Assembly (NCBI RefSeq): GCF_001411555.2
Contig: NC_049905.1
Location: 20,140,097-20,204,096, forward strand
Origin: Juglans regia
Taxonomy: Eukaryota; Streptophyta; Magnoliopsida; Fagales; Juglandaceae
DNA: 64,000 nt
Direction: 5' to 3'
A program made the position numbers and the translations under genes. Of the stretch, positions 1-11,340 are shown one piece after another (within the stretch, counting starts at the first letter, position 1; every line of letters starts with the position of its first letter). The notes below the pieces were generated by a model that was given only the letters and a program-made list of their open reading frames with translations, was not told where the DNA came from and did no database searches.

Positions 1-425
1 GGAGGAACACATTGGGGTTACTAGGAGAAACTGAAAGGGGTTAACATATCACCATGAGTAAGGATTGCTGAAACATCCCTCAACAACTTTTATAACAATC
101 CCAAAGGGAATTCCCATAGCCTTGCTACCTACTCAAAAAATTAAGTAACATCAGATGTAGGATGAAGGAAATGAGAGAAAAGTGGTTGAGCTATTATTGT
201 GATTCCAAGTGGAATCCAGATCATAAGTTTTTCAATCCTAAATTTCTTAATTGATTATGTTAAAGAGGAATTTTCAAGGAACCTGAGATGGATGAGGGTC
301 CTACAGTTGAGGAAAGTGTGGAATTGAGACAAAAACACAACTGGCCCAAGATCTCCCTACATGCCTCAATTGGCCCTCAAGGGCCCAAAACCATGAGAGT
401 TCGAGGTAGGGTGGGAACTTAAGAA

Positions 426-668
426 GTGATAGTCCTCATTGATTATGAGAGTACCCATAATTTCTTAGATTCGTTACTTGTTAGGAAGGCAAACTTACCA
501 ATCAATAGTGTTAAGAGGGTAAGGGTAAGGGTTAGGGTTGCAAATGGGAAACAAATTGTTATTGAAGGCAAATGTGTTAGGATGACATTTAAAGTGCAGG
601 GCATCATAGTCATCATGGATGTACATGTGTTGGTCTTTGTTGGGTGTGATATGGTGTTAGAGGTTTAG
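426..668 (+). pseudogene. Gypsy aspartic protease fragment, catalytic motif altered
   Basis: The frame resembles a retropepsin domain: VLID then STHNFLD, a central block ending KCVRMTFKVQG, and the DMVLEV end that normally runs into WLRELGP. The usual catalytic D-S-G triplet reads D-Y-E here (GAT TAT GAG). A TAG at 666-668 replaces the residue before WLRELGP, and that sequence continues in the same frame after the stop. The fragment is therefore dead both as an enzyme and as a reading frame. Confidence 0.75.
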
Positions 669-929
669 TGGTTAAGAGAATTGGGACCCATTATGTGGAA
701 CTTTGTAGATCTCTCAATGGAATTCCATCACACTGGCAGAGAAGTCAAACTCAAGGGAGTCAACCCTTTTACCCATATTGAAGAATGGGGCCTCAACAAG
801 CACAATAAATTAGAAAAGATGGGATTGTTGTTACAGTTACTGGAGGAAGGAAACACACAATGGCTCCCCACACCCAAGAACCGATGACCATGCAATTAAC
901 CTCTTTCTTAATATCCCACCTATGACAAT

Positions 930-2120
930 AAGACCCTACAAATATCCCTACTTCCAAAAAGATGAAATAGAAAAAATTGCGAAGGAGCTGCTAAGTACAG
1001 GGGTGTTTCAACCTAGCCAAAGCTTATACTCATCTCATGTGCTATTGGTAAAAACAACTGTTGGGTTTTAGAGAATGTGTGTGGACTATCGAGTATTAAA
1101 CAAGGTTTCTGTGAAGGATAAATACTCCATAACTGTTGTGGAGGAATTATTCGATGAATTAAGTAGGCTGAGTTGTTTTCAAAGCTGGATTTGCGTTCAG
1201 GGTATTACCAAATCTGGGCCACTATGAGGTTTTAATTATGTCCTTTAGGTTAACTAATGCCCCATCGACCTTCCAAAGCTTAATGAATGAGATTTTTAAG
1301 CCTTATTTACCAATATTCATTCTTTTTCTTTTTTTTTTTAATGATATTTTGGTGTATAGAAAGTTAGCTGAAGACCATGTTGAGTAGTTAAGGTTAACTT
1401 TGGAGGTCCTAAGGCAGCATAATTTGCTGGCCAAAGTCTTTAAGTGTAAGTTTGCAAGCTCAAATGTGGCTTATTTGGGCCACTAGATCTTAATAGAGGG
1501 AGTGATAGTTGACATTGGGAAACTTAAGGCTATAGAGGAATGGCCATTTCCCACTTCCCTAAAATCTCTTAGGGGACTTTTTGGCTTAACAGGGTATTAC
1601 AAAAGGTTTAGGGTTTTGGGGGCATATCATGGCCATTACTAGTTTTTTAAATAATAACCAGCTCTTTTGGACCCTTGAGGCAAATGAAGCATTTTTTAAA
1701 TTGAAGATTGCAGTCATTCCATTTTTAGCTTTACCAAAAGTTTCAATTCCCTTTATCATAAAATGTGATGCCTTGGGGGGGCGATAGAGGTTGTGTTAAT
1801 ACTGAGGAATAAACCTATTGCCTACTTCAGTCGAGCTCTTGAAGGATGAGTTTTGGCTTGGTCGACCTATAAAAAGGAGCTTTATGCTCTAGTAGCTACT
1901 ATATAGAAATGAAGACCTTATCTACTTAGGCAATCCTTTACAATTATGATTGACTATCAAAACCTCAAATACCTGCTGGAATAAAAGGTAGGAACTTCTA
2001 TGTAGCAAAAGTAGATCTCTAAGTTATTTGGTTAAGACCTAGTGGTTAAGTTTAAAAGGGAATAGAAAAATAAAGTTGCGGATTCTCTATCTAAAAGGGA
2101 TGATGGTGCTAAGCAAGAAA
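930..2120 (+). pseudogene. Gypsy reverse transcriptase and RNase H remnant
   Basis: From about 930 the plus strand encodes RPYKYPYFQKDEIEK, then SSHVLLVK and MCVDYRVLNK, standard finger and palm motifs of gypsy reverse transcriptase. The catalytic motif near 1330-1357 reads FFNDILVY, where the family has F-D-D, so the first aspartate is an asparagine. Frameshifts follow near 1180 and 1210. RNase H-like text continues to about 2120 (for example FSRALEG and KKELYALVA) with further stops. It is a remnant without coding capacity. Confidence 0.7.
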
Positions 2121-2289
2121 TGGAAGCTAGGATCTCAGACTTGTCTATTCGAACTACATAATGGTGGGAAGAATTTAAGGCATGCTACGCTAAAGACCCT
2201 TATACAGTGGGGTATTGATCTCTCAACATGAGAAATGAACTTTACCCCAGAAATGCTCAAGGCTAAAGCTCCTATAATTACTTCATAGC

Positions 2290-3240
2290 AATCTCTTAGG
2301 TGGGCATTTCAGGTATGATAAGACCCTGCATCGAATCAAAATGGAGTTCTTCTGGCCAGGGCTAAAGGCAGATACAAAAAGGTTCATTGAGATTTTTTAG
2401 GGTGTCAAGGCAAACTAGTCCAAACCCAATGGCCAATTGCAACCCTTCCCCATTCCCTCCAACCATGGTCTCATATCACCATGGATTTTTTGGAAGGTTT
2501 GCCATTTTCTTAAGGGTACAACAGTCTTTGGGTTGTAGTGGACAGACGTAGTAAATTTACTCATTCACCCCCCTTAACCCACTCTTTTTTTGGCTAAAAC
2601 AATGGCTCAACTATTCATGAAAAACATCCTCAAACTACATAGAATGCCCCATTCTATCATCTCAAATAGAGGGAATAACTTCATCAGTCTCTTTTGGCAA
2701 GAGCTATTCAGATCTCAGGGTATACAATTAGCCTTCAACACGTCATATTAACCCTAAATTGATGGTCACACCGAGAATGTCAATAAATGTTTGAAAAATT
2801 ACCTAAGGAGTTTTGTGGGAGACCAACCTAAGGGGTGGACTAAGTGGGTGCCCTTAGCTGAGTGGTCATATAACACCTCACAACACTCATCTACCAGTAT
2901 GACCCCCTTTGAAGCCCTCTGTGGCTATGCACACCCACGTCTACTACCTTAGGTTCCTGGGACTACCAAGGTTGAAGTAGTGGAGGAGGGCCTTCAGTCT
3001 AGGCACCAAATACTCTAGCTACTGTGACACAATCTACAAAAGGCACAAGAGCGGATGAAAAAATACACAGATCTGAAACAAAAGGAACAAACTTTCGAGA
3101 TTGGGGAGTGGGTTTACTTCAGATTAGCCCTATCGTCAGCTACTTGTGGCTCACCGACGGAACCTTAAACTCACGTCTCACTTTTTTAATCCCTTCAAGC
3201 TCACCTAGTGAAATTTTCTTTCTATCAACTAAGGGAAATT
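2290..3240 (+). pseudogene. Gypsy integrase remnant
   Basis: Reading across stops gives an integrase zinc-binding end (FFWPGLKADTKRF near 2350). The core starts at MDFLEGLPFS near 2484 and continues through SLWVVVDRRSKFTH, FMKNILKLHRMPHSII and the conserved WSYNTSQHSSTSMTPFEAL near 2865-2910. A C-terminal region near 3040-3120 reads ERMKKYTDLKQKEQTFEIG. Several in-frame stops are present. A short frame at 3024-3242 overlaps this end in a different frame and is a shadow. Confidence 0.75.
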
Positions 3241-3496
3241 AAGCAAGTGCATTGCACATGCCCGCCACACTAGTTTATTTTAACATAGTAGCTCATTGTT
3301 GGGAAAATGGGTTGTAAAGGCCCATGAGAACTTAAGACTCGCTGACATCTAAAAACTTGATGAGGTAAGTGTGTCATCTTGCCTTAGATATAATGATAAT
3401 ATATAAGAAACATCAATCCCTTCAGACTTGTGAATTCACTATGATCATAGTGGTGAGAAGTAGCATAACACATTTAACTTTTTTTTGGTGTATCTA
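3241..3496. other. Interval after gypsy pol, possible LTR
   Basis: No coding sequence is seen. The block from about 3297 could be part of the 3' LTR of the preceding gypsy element, but no partner copy lies in the window to confirm it. Confidence 0.3.
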
Positions 3497-4232
3497 TTGA
3501 AGAAGGGTGACAATTCGTGTTTATGTGCGTGTTTGTATCCTATTAAATAATGGATATTCGACTATATGGTTCAAACTAAACACGACCCGTTAAGCTAAAC
3601 GGGTTATACTTTCAAATCTTAACACGACCTTTTAAATAACGGATGACACGACACGATCCATTTTCACTTTTTTAATAATTACTTAGAAATGGGTCAACAC
3701 AACATGACTCATTCAACTCGTTTTATGTAAGTGGTTTGAACTAACCCGCTTAACCCATTTAACCTGATTAACATAATCTCACCAAAAAAATAAAATGTAT
3801 ATTTATTAGTAGGCATAATATCCAAAAAAAAAAAAAAAAACAATAAGATTACCTACTAACAAAAGATATTAATATTTTTTAGATTTTAACCTATAATAAA
3901 ATCAATATTACAAACAAAACCAATATTGCAAACCAACAATAACAAATATGAGCATATATCCAAAATCTCAATTCTAACAATAAAAACGTAAGCATATTAA
4001 GAAATACTAATATTACAACTCAATAATAATAAAATTATAATTTTAAAACAAAATTTAAACAGATTATTATGGATAGATTTCAGGTTAAGTGGATTGACCC
4101 GCTTATTAATCATGTCTTAATGGGTTGATCCGTTTTGATTTAAACTCATTTATATCAAACCAAATATACTAATTTTGTTTTGTGTTCGTATTGAATTTAC
4201 GGATCATGTCATATATAGTTACCTTTGATAAT
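3497..4232. mobile_element. Non-autonomous hAT-like repeat with CGACCCG arms
   Basis: The left part carries AGGGTGACAATTCGTG and repeated ACACGACCCGTTA-type words. The right part carries GATTGACCCGCTTA, GGGTTGATCCG and a closing GTTACCTTTGATA, roughly the inverse of the left end. AT-rich filler lies between. This matches a common plant repeat style in which a short GGGTGACAA-type terminal inverted repeat encloses CGACCCG-rich arms. I see no clean target duplication, so the borders are approximate. There is no transposase. Confidence 0.45.
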
Positions 4233-4257
4233 ACAACAAGAGGCGGAAAAACTTTTA

Positions 4258-4493
4258 GGCCCCATTTGGATTCATAAAGTATTTTATCTTATCTCATTTC
4301 ACTATTACAACTTTTTCAAATTTTTATACAAAATATAATAAACAATTCAACTTTTTCAAATCTCAATTCAACTTTTTCAAATCCTAAAATAATAATAATA
4401 TTAAAAAATAATATTCAAATAATATTATTTTTAATTTTTATCTTTTATCTAATCTAAAATTATTTTATCTCATCTTTCAATTTAAACCAATCC
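4258..4493. mobile_element. Tourist-like MITE, TTA target duplication
   Basis: A 236-bp AT-rich element begins GGCCCCATTTGGATT and ends AATTTAAACCAATCC, imperfect inverted repeats. TTA occurs directly on both sides (4255-4257 and 4494-4496), the target size of PIF/Harbinger elements. Its interior (ACTTTTTCAAAT, ATAATAATATTAAAAAATAA, TCTCATCT) is shared with elements at 24216, 46405 and 61415. Confidence 0.7.
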
Positions 4494-4639
4494 TTAATAC
4501 TAGAGGCGTCGACACATCATATTTAATAAGACAAGACACAAATATGACACCATATGCACATAGATCCAATGGTTAAGTCAGAGCATTTAATGCAACTATC
4601 GTAGATATAATTATGCATCTCAAACAATGACTAATAGAA

Positions 4640-4740
4640 TAAAAATTGAATTATTTATTATATTTTGTATAGAAATTTAAAAAAATTGTAATAATAAAAT
4701 GAGATGAGTTGAGGTAAGTTTTGAATGCAAACGTCTTAAA
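4640..4740. mobile_element. MITE fragment
   Basis: ATTTTGTATAGAAATTTAAA followed by AATGAGATGAGTTGAGGTAA matches the interior and one arm of the 4258 element family in the opposite orientation. One end is missing. Confidence 0.4.
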
Positions 4741-5930
4741 TTAAAACAAAATATAAGGTGAAATGCTTGGAACCATTAACCATCTAAAAACTCATATAAA
4801 GTTTATTCTAAAGAAAGTAATTTAAGCATCGAAGTATTTCCACACTAGACACTCCCTGCAAGCTTTGTTTGCTTGGCAAGAACCTTCAACGAGGAGACAG
4901 AGGATCAAGTTCTTGGTATCGAAAACCATACCGACAGGGATAACTGACCCCTCCCATCCCGAAGAGAGGTCTGTACCAATAGAGAATATGCGAGTACATT
5001 AGAATGATGGGGCTGGTGGGTGCAATGCAACTAGTTGGTGCATGGCCCTATTTTTTTTTTTTATGGGTTCCTCCCTTTATGTAGTTTGGGTCTGAATGCA
5101 ACAATGGCCAACACAATTGGGGCAAGTCCCATCTCTGGATGGCCCACTTCTTCAAAGTTAATGCCACATTGCCACTTTTAGGCAAAAAAAAAAAAAAAAA
5201 ACTCCTGTGATTCCATTAGGATGTCATCTTCCACTTCAAAGGAAACCCAAAAAGAAATCCACTTTGCATGTGTTTAACTTGCTGCTCCTTTTATCTTCTT
5301 TTATGGTTCAGCATTTCACTCTCTCTGTCTCTCAAATCTCCCTAGAGTAGACAGATGGGTTGAGTTTAGAGTGCGGATTTAGGACTTCACAATCAAAGCC
5401 ATGAGTTCACGAATGGCACACCACTATATCACTACTTTTGTCCCCGACATGAATGGTGTCTTAGACTTTCTTTCCAGTACTCAAATCCCTTTTGGTTAAT
5501 GCTCTTTTTTTCCAGGAAAAAAAAGTTTAGATTATGACTCTCAAATTCCTTAATATTTTTTTCTAATTTCTTTCGTTATTTTCTTTCCTTCCAAACAATA
5601 ATTCAATATTTGTTTTTCTTTTAAAAAAAAAAGTGACTTCATTTAATTCAATATCATAGGGTCAAGCCTCGAACACGTCGTTACTGCTGGTGGCCACGTG
5701 AATCCATGGAGTACTTGAGGAAACTAACCTACTCAATGTTGTCACATTTATGACAGTGATGTCACCATGTATGATGTATCTATGGATTATGGGTATAAAT
5801 GCTTTGTACACTCATCACTTCCATCTTAATTTTGAGACTCTTTTTTCAACAATTTACCATAGAGATTATGTTCTTAGATTTCCATCTAATGTATTATATT
5901 ATGGCATAAAAAAACTGATGTTTTGATTTT
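4741..5930. other. Intergenic, no gene seen
   Basis: AT-rich DNA with T and A homopolymers near 5050 and 5186. No protein-like frame longer than a few dozen codons and no repeat with readable ends was found. Confidence 0.5.
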
Positions 5931-5931
5931 G

Positions 5932-6112
5932 GAAAATGCTAGTCATTCTGATGGGATTTTTTTTTTATTTAGTGATTAAGAAAATATTTTTTAATGATGT
6001 TATAAATTTTTTTATTTTTTTAAAAAATATTTAATAGTGCTAAAAAAATACATGTGAAAAAAATAATAAAAAAAGCATCTCAAATATACTAGCAGGAGCT
6101 CCCAACTACATG
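5932..6112. mobile_element. MITE copy, GGAGCTCCC family
   Basis: It starts near AAAATGCTAGTCATT and ends near ACTAGCAGGAGCTCCCAAC. The interior TTAGTGATTAAGAAAATATT followed by T-rich and A-rich tracts is shared with the better-bounded element at 11700-12107. The ends are diverged and the borders approximate. Confidence 0.5.
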
Positions 6113-7375
6113 TTAAAAAAATACCTTTTTTTTTTTTTTTGAGAGAAAATATAAAAGAATCCCAACTATTTTTGAATGGATTGAAACAGAAGTTGAACAA
6201 AGAAAGAAGAGATAATACACAGTTGCATTCAACTGTAAACGATGACCCAAAGTCTGAAGACAATGAATGACGTTCTGGAACATGTCATAGATAATGCATT
6301 TACAGTTGCCCCCTCGAGAAAATGAAAGCCACACTCAAAGTACCACATGCTTGCCACGACATAACAGAGCCCAAACACGTAACGACAGTTACCTAAAGAG
6401 TTGGTTGTATGAAAGCATTTGATGGAAATTTCGTAATAGAAGTTAAGGTGAGAAGTGTATGTAATTGTACTCTTAAACCATCTTTTTGAATATTTTTAAG
6501 ATATTATTATTGTTCTTAAATTATACGAATTTATACGAGTTTAGCTCATTTAATAACTCGGGTTTATTCGAAATTGATGTGATAGATTTTCACGTTAGCG
6601 ATATGTTTAATATTTAAAAAAAAAATCAAATTTGCAAATAAAATCATTTGAGATAGATATATTGATGTTTAAAACTTTAATGATGTCGGCAAAATAATCA
6701 ATTTCTTTAAGATATTATGGAGAAAATTGGGATGGAAATTGATTTTCAAAATTGACAGCCAAGACTCTAAGAAGTAATATAGTTGTGGCTGTTTTTATTT
6801 TCTTAACCATCTTGGCCAGCAGCCTCTGTCCTTTTAACAGAAGAAGATAAGACCAATTGTATGGTCATTGCCTTTGAAAGCAAACAAAATGAGGGTTTTG
6901 GAAGTATGTAGGGAGCTTTCTTGTAATTCCCACAAACCCCACTAGGAAACAAAACTGAGGGCAATTTGTTTTGTCTTTGTAATGTTTGGATCGGAGCAAC
7001 CTTTGGGAATATTAAGAAGTCACCAGGACAGCCATGATTCCCTATTCACCTAATGTAATGCCAAAAAAAAAAAAATTAAGAAAAAAAAAGTGGAAGTTTC
7101 AGAGTGTGTGAAAAGAAAGAGGATTTCTAGAGAGAGAGAGTGAGCGCAAAGGAAAAGGCTCACCTTCTCACAAATTCCATATTCCACTTGGGGGAAGGGG
7201 AAGGACAACAAAACAGTAACGACAAAAAGACTCCTCCACGCATTGTCGACAACGTAGCCATGAACAAGTCCTTCCAAACAAGATAGTAGCTTTAATTAAG
7301 CCAAGTTGAATTTTTTCTGAGACACAAACAGAGGAAACCCCAACACCCCCCCACCCAAAAAAACCCATAAGATCA
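6113..7375. other. Upstream region of the GRAS gene
   Basis: No gene is recognised. Short minus-strand frames between 6012 and 7368 look like chance translations of poly-T and CT-rich sequence. The stretch 7050-7380 (A-tracts, an AGAGAGAG run near 7130) probably includes promoter and transcription start of the gene that follows, but I cannot fix a TATA box or start site. Confidence 0.35.
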
Positions 7376-7463
7376 GCTCCGTGTTCTTAGAGAGAGATTA
7401 GAGAAGCGATCTTTGGAATTCTCAAGGGGCTCTATGTGGGTTCTTGATCAATTACAAAACCCA

Positions 7464-8007
7464 GTAAGGATTTGGCTGTTCGTGTTTTAGTTGGCTAGTT
7501 CTGGTTCTGGTATGGTTAAGCTGGTTCTGTTTGTCTTCTTTGTTCAGTTTGTGACTATTTAGGTGCTTTTCTTTGTCATTTTGAACTAAATTGTTGAAAT
7601 CTTGAATAACCTTTTGAGCTTTTGTTTTGGGAATATTTCATTTCTGATCATTCTCTCCAATTTAGGTCCGTTTGTTGTTTAATCCTAGCCTTCTGCTTTT
7701 TTGCCTGTTCTTTCTTCCTTGCATGGTGATCTGGTTTATTTGTTAGATTCTTCACCTCTTAGACTTACAACCAAGCCCTCAAAGCACTCTGATCCTGCAT
7801 TCGTTAGCTTTGTTATTGTGAATTGGTGAAAGGCGTCTAAACATTTTTATCAAAATCCGATTTTATGCAAATTTGGCGCTTGCATGAGCATTTGTTGTGT
7901 CGTTAGAAGACTTGGACTTTCTCATAGTTTAGATTCTTTTTTGAGGTGAGTGTCGTTCTCCTTCTGTTGACAATTATTGTCTGTCTTTGTTCCCCGATTC
8001 CCCCCAG
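7464..8007 (+). other. Probable 5' UTR intron of the SCL3-like gene
   Basis: A donor-like CCA/GTAAGG at 7464 and an acceptor after a C/T-rich tract (CCCCCAG ending at 8007) bracket 544 bp of T-rich, intron-like sequence. Splicing would leave only 25 nt of leader before the ATG at 8033. The same reading frame is open upstream to 7946 but contains no ATG, which fits untranslated sequence. Confidence 0.5.
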
Positions 8008-8032
8008 TTGTTGTGATCGTTATAAAGCACCA

Positions 8033-9448
8033 ATGTTTCAAGAAGAAGGGTCTTCGTCTGTTACTTCATCACCTCTCCAATTATTTTCCATGATGTCACC
8101 TCCACCGAGCTTAGGATCACCGTACCCGTGGCTCAAAGAACTTAAATCCGAAGAGCGGGGTTTGTACTTGATCCACTTATTGCTCACTTGTGCAAATCAT
8201 GTTGCTGCTGGTAGTCTTGAAAATGCAAATATTGCCCTTGAGCAGATCTCCCTACTTGCTACTCCTGATGGTGATACCATGCAGCGCATGGCTGCATACT
8301 TCACTGAAGCACTTGCTGATAGAATCCTAAAAGCTTGGCCCGGTCTTCACAAAGCCCTCAATTCCACTAGAATATCTTTGGTGTCGGAAGAAATTCTTGT
8401 TCAGAAACTGTTTTTTGAGATGTTTCCCTTCTTGAAGGTGGCCTTTGTGCTCACAAACCAGGCCATTATTGAAGCAATGGAAGGGGAAAAGGTGGTTCAT
8501 ATCATTGACCTGAATGCTGCTGAACCTGCCCAATGGGTTGCTCTTATTCAAGTTTTGAGCACACGACCTGAAGGCCCACCCCATTTGAGAATTACCGGGG
8601 TCCATCAACAGAAAGAGGTTCTGGATCAAATGGCATATAGACTGACCGAAGAAGCTGAAAAATTGGATATACCATTTCAGTTCAATGCCGTGATTAGTAA
8701 ATTGGATAATCTGGATTTTGAAAAGCTCCGTGTGAAAACCGGGGAGGCTCTAGCAATCTGCTCAGTTCTCCAATTGCATTCCTTGTTGGCCTTTGATGAT
8801 GAACTCTTGAGAAAGAAATCCCCAGTAGCATCAAAGAATCTGAATGGAATTCACTTACCTAGAGTCCTGCAGATTAACCAAAGCACACTTGGTGAGCTGC
8901 TCGAGAAAGATTTGGTTAACGGGCATAGCCAGAGTCCTGATTCAGCTTCTTCATCACCCATATCCTCAAATCCTTCAGCGAAGATGGATAACTTTCTTAA
9001 TGCCTTGTGGGGTTTCACACCAAAGCTCATGATAATAACAGAACAAGATTCTAACCACAATGGATCAACTCTAATGGAGAGGCTTTTGGAAGCTCTTCAC
9101 TCCTATGCAGCATTGTTTGACTGTTTGGAGTCTGCTGTGCCGAGAACATCATTGGAGAGATTGAAGTTAGAGAAGATGCTGTTTGGGGAGGAAATTAAGA
9201 ACATTATAGCATGTGAAGGATCTGAGAGGAAAGAAAGGCATGAAAAGCTTGAGAAGTGGATTCAAAGGTTTGATTTGGCTGGGTTTGGGAATGTGCCTTT
9301 AAGCTATTACGGTATGTTGCAGGCAACAAGATTGTTGCAAGGTTTTGGTTGTGATGGGTATAAGGTCAAGGAAGAAAACGGTTGTGTAGTAATATGCTGG
9401 CAAGACCGAGCCTTGTTTTCAGTATCGGCTTGGAGGTGTAAAAGATGA
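8033..9448 (+). CDS. SCL3: GRAS transcription regulator, SCARECROW-LIKE 3 type
   Basis: This 471-residue single-exon protein belongs to the plant-specific GRAS family and closely resembles Arabidopsis SCL3, a nuclear co-regulator that promotes gibberellin response in opposition to DELLA proteins in root endodermis (family knowledge). The ATG at 8033 gives MFQEEGSSSV, the expected SCL3 start; the frame extends upstream without an ATG. The first leucine-rich region starts near residue 42 (ERGLYLIHLLLTCANHVAAG). The VHIID motif is at 155-159, with EPAQW following. A second leucine-rich region covers about 190-230 (ITGVHQQKEVLDQM), then RVKTGEAL near 233. The SAW domain closes the protein, with YYGMLQATRLLQGFG and a final VSAWRCKR. 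No DELLA motif is present and there is no internal stop. The length agrees with the family (about 480). I am confident of the subfamily; function in this species is inferred. Confidence 0.95.
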   Translation: MFQEEGSSSVTSSPLQLFSMMSPPPSLGSPYPWLKELKSEERGLYLIHLLLTCANHVAAGSLENANIALEQISLLATPDGDTMQRMAAYFTEALADRILKAWPGLHKALNSTRISLVSEEILVQKLFFEMFPFLKVAFVLTNQAIIEAMEGEKVVHIIDLNAAEPAQWVALIQVLSTRPEGPPHLRITGVHQQKEVLDQMAYRLTEEAEKLDIPFQFNAVISKLDNLDFEKLRVKTGEALAICSVLQLHSLLAFDDELLRKKSPVASKNLNGIHLPRVLQINQSTLGELLEKDLVNGHSQSPDSASSSPISSNPSAKMDNFLNALWGFTPKLMIITEQDSNHNGSTLMERLLEALHSYAALFDCLESAVPRTSLERLKLEKMLFGEEIKNIIACEGSERKERHEKLEKWIQRFDLAGFGNVPLSYYGMLQATRLLQGFGCDGYKVKEENGCVVICWQDRALFSVSAWRCKR

Positions 9449-10115
9449 GATTTTAAGAAAATACTGATCTCCCAGGTTTTAGTACTTGTTCTTTCCTTTT
9501 TTGTGTGAAAGAATTTTGTTAGCCTGCAATTGAATACTGTTAAGAGTGTTCTAAATGGTCTTTCACTTAGCCAGCCTAAAAAATAGGCTGCCTTCTTTTA
9601 TTACCTACATACAGAATTTGTTTAATTCTTCTCATTTTATATCTAATGGAAACTTTAACTAATGTTTGGTTTGTATCTGTATAAAGTCTTGTATTTATCA
9701 AAATTGTTGTCCGAGCACTTCTTGTGCACATGAATTTCTAGTGTTTCAGTCGAATTGCATGGCTTTGAACTTTGTTCTGCAGCAATGCCTGCATATGGTT
9801 TCATCATTTCTGCATTGAAAAGTAAACCATCATATTTCTCTTTTTATTTGGGAATTTATTGAAACGTACATCAGAATAGTTCACACCATTGTCTAAATTA
9901 GCAATGATAATGCTAAATGAACTACAGTAGACTTTGCAGCATATTTTCTCTCATTCTGTCATTGTTTCACCAATGCTCAAAGTTTTCAAGTCACGTTAGT
10001 TTATAAGATAATATTTTTGATCAAATATTTCCCGTTCTCGAATCGCAGTGAAATACTATGAATAAGTAGGAAGACTCTTTAAAGTGTAGCAGTAACAAAT
10101 AAGATTGAAAAACTC
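9449..10115 (+). other. 3' flank of the SCL3-like gene
   Basis: T-rich sequence after the TGA fits a plant 3' UTR, but no canonical AATAAA signal is decisive. No further gene is visible. Confidence 0.35.
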
Positions 10116-10121
10116 TATATA

Positions 10122-10258
10122 TTATCCTTTTTATCATCATTTTTGTTACCATTCCTTGACATAAATGATTAGCTCACAAGTATAATATAACAAATAGTTT
10201 CTAATAATTTAATATCATATTACGGAATAGTAAGAGGATGATGGTAAAAAGAATGATA
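10122..10258. mobile_element. Small palindromic MITE
   Basis: CCTTTTTATCATCATTTTTG...TTACCATTCC on the left pairs imperfectly with GGAATAGTAAGAGGATGATG...GTAAAAAG on the right, with about 60 bp between the arms. No target duplication is certain. Confidence 0.5.
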
Positions 10259-10276
10259 CGAAGCATTATTAAAAAA

Positions 10277-10672
10277 GATAATGATATTTTTACACGTTCT
10301 TTATTACGATTTTACTATTCAACTATTTTTTTCATTTTACTCTTTGAATATAGATTAAAAATTTCAGAATATGACTTTCTACCATAATTTAGAAGAAAAT
10401 AAATTTAATCAATTAAAGTAATCATATAATTTAATTAAAAATAAATTCAATTTAGGAAAATTGATATTCTTTTGCTCTTGGAGTCAATTTTTATAAAATT
10501 GAATTTATTTTGAATTAATTTATATTTTTACGTTAGTTGATTGAATTTATTTTCTTTTATATTAGATAAGAAAGTCATATTTTAAGATTTTTAATCTAAA
10601 TTCAAATAATAAAAGAAAAAAAAAAGTTAAATAGTAAAATAATAGTAAAAAAGGTTTAAGAATATCATTATC
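10277..10672. mobile_element. Foldback element with long arms
   Basis: The left end GATAATGATATT is the exact inverse of the right end AATATCATTATC. Homology of the two arms continues for roughly 185 bp, for example ATTTAGATTAAAAATCTTA against ATATAGATTAAAAATTTCAG, and GAAAATAAATT(T/C)AATCAA. The arms meet around 10467-10485. The whole 396 bp could fold into one imperfect hairpin. No coding capacity. Confidence 0.65.
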
Positions 10673-11337
10673 CTATTAATTGAGCAAGTATGATAATAAT
10701 AAACAATTGTTGTAAAAATCATTACAAGATAGTTATACTCGATAATATTTATGAGATAATTATGACAAAATGACATCCCACCAATCCTTTTTTTGACAAA
10801 ACGACAGAACTCTTTAACAAGTCAAAATATTCATTGGCTAAAGAGTCCTAAGGAGATTGAAAAGATGAAAGCTGAAAGGGTAAAATACACACACACATAC
10901 ATACATATATATGTATCTTATACTATAAAAGTGGCTATCCTTAAATGAACATGAATGAACAGTCACTTTTATTTGACACTTTATTTTTTCATTTTTGTCC
11001 CTACGTAGTTGATTGTTATTACAGTTTGTCCTAGCTCTTGTATTTTAATTTCTGCTTGTATTCTTATGTGAGTGATCTTTATTATGATTTCGTCTTTGGT
11101 TCCTGTGTTATTTGATTTTTTTTTTTGTTTCATTGATGCCCCTATTTGATTTGAGTCTTATTATGTTTTTGCCCCTGCTTGATGAATAGAATTTTTTACC
11201 ACCATTTTTTTCCAGTTTTGCCTTGTGTTTTCTTTAGAAATTCCCTTCCCTTTTGTGTTTTTCTTAAATTTACCGACTTATCTCTTTGATTTCCAATTTT
11301 GTCCCTCATGCAGTGTCGCATCTTTCACAAATTAGTC
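10673..11337. other. Intergenic, no gene seen
   Basis: AT-rich sequence with an (AC)n/(AT)n microsatellite at about 10888-10915. The T-rich block 10960-11330 has no readable frame. Confidence 0.45.
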
Positions 11338-11340
11338 TGA

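Larger units (their letters stand above)
1..3240 (+). mobile_element. Decayed Ty3/gypsy retrotransposon, pol region
   Basis: Reading the plus strand through several frames gives the gypsy order protease, reverse transcriptase, RNase H, integrase. No frame stays open for the length of a domain, and stops or frameshifts interrupt each one. The element enters from the left window edge, so gag and the 5' LTR are outside. After the integrase end the similarity stops near 3240. A 3' LTR may begin near 3297 (TGTTGGGAAAATGG), but I cannot pair it with another copy. Domain order identifies Ty3/gypsy rather than copia, because integrase follows RNase H. The family is inferred from recognised motifs, not an alignment. 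Confidence 0.85.

Noticed and set aside
7946..8032. N-terminal extension of the GRAS frame starting at GTG
   Set aside because: No ATG, intron-like sequence, and the family starts at MFQEE.
8327..9060. Frames antisense or out of frame to SCL3
   Set aside because: Shadows of the GRAS coding sequence.
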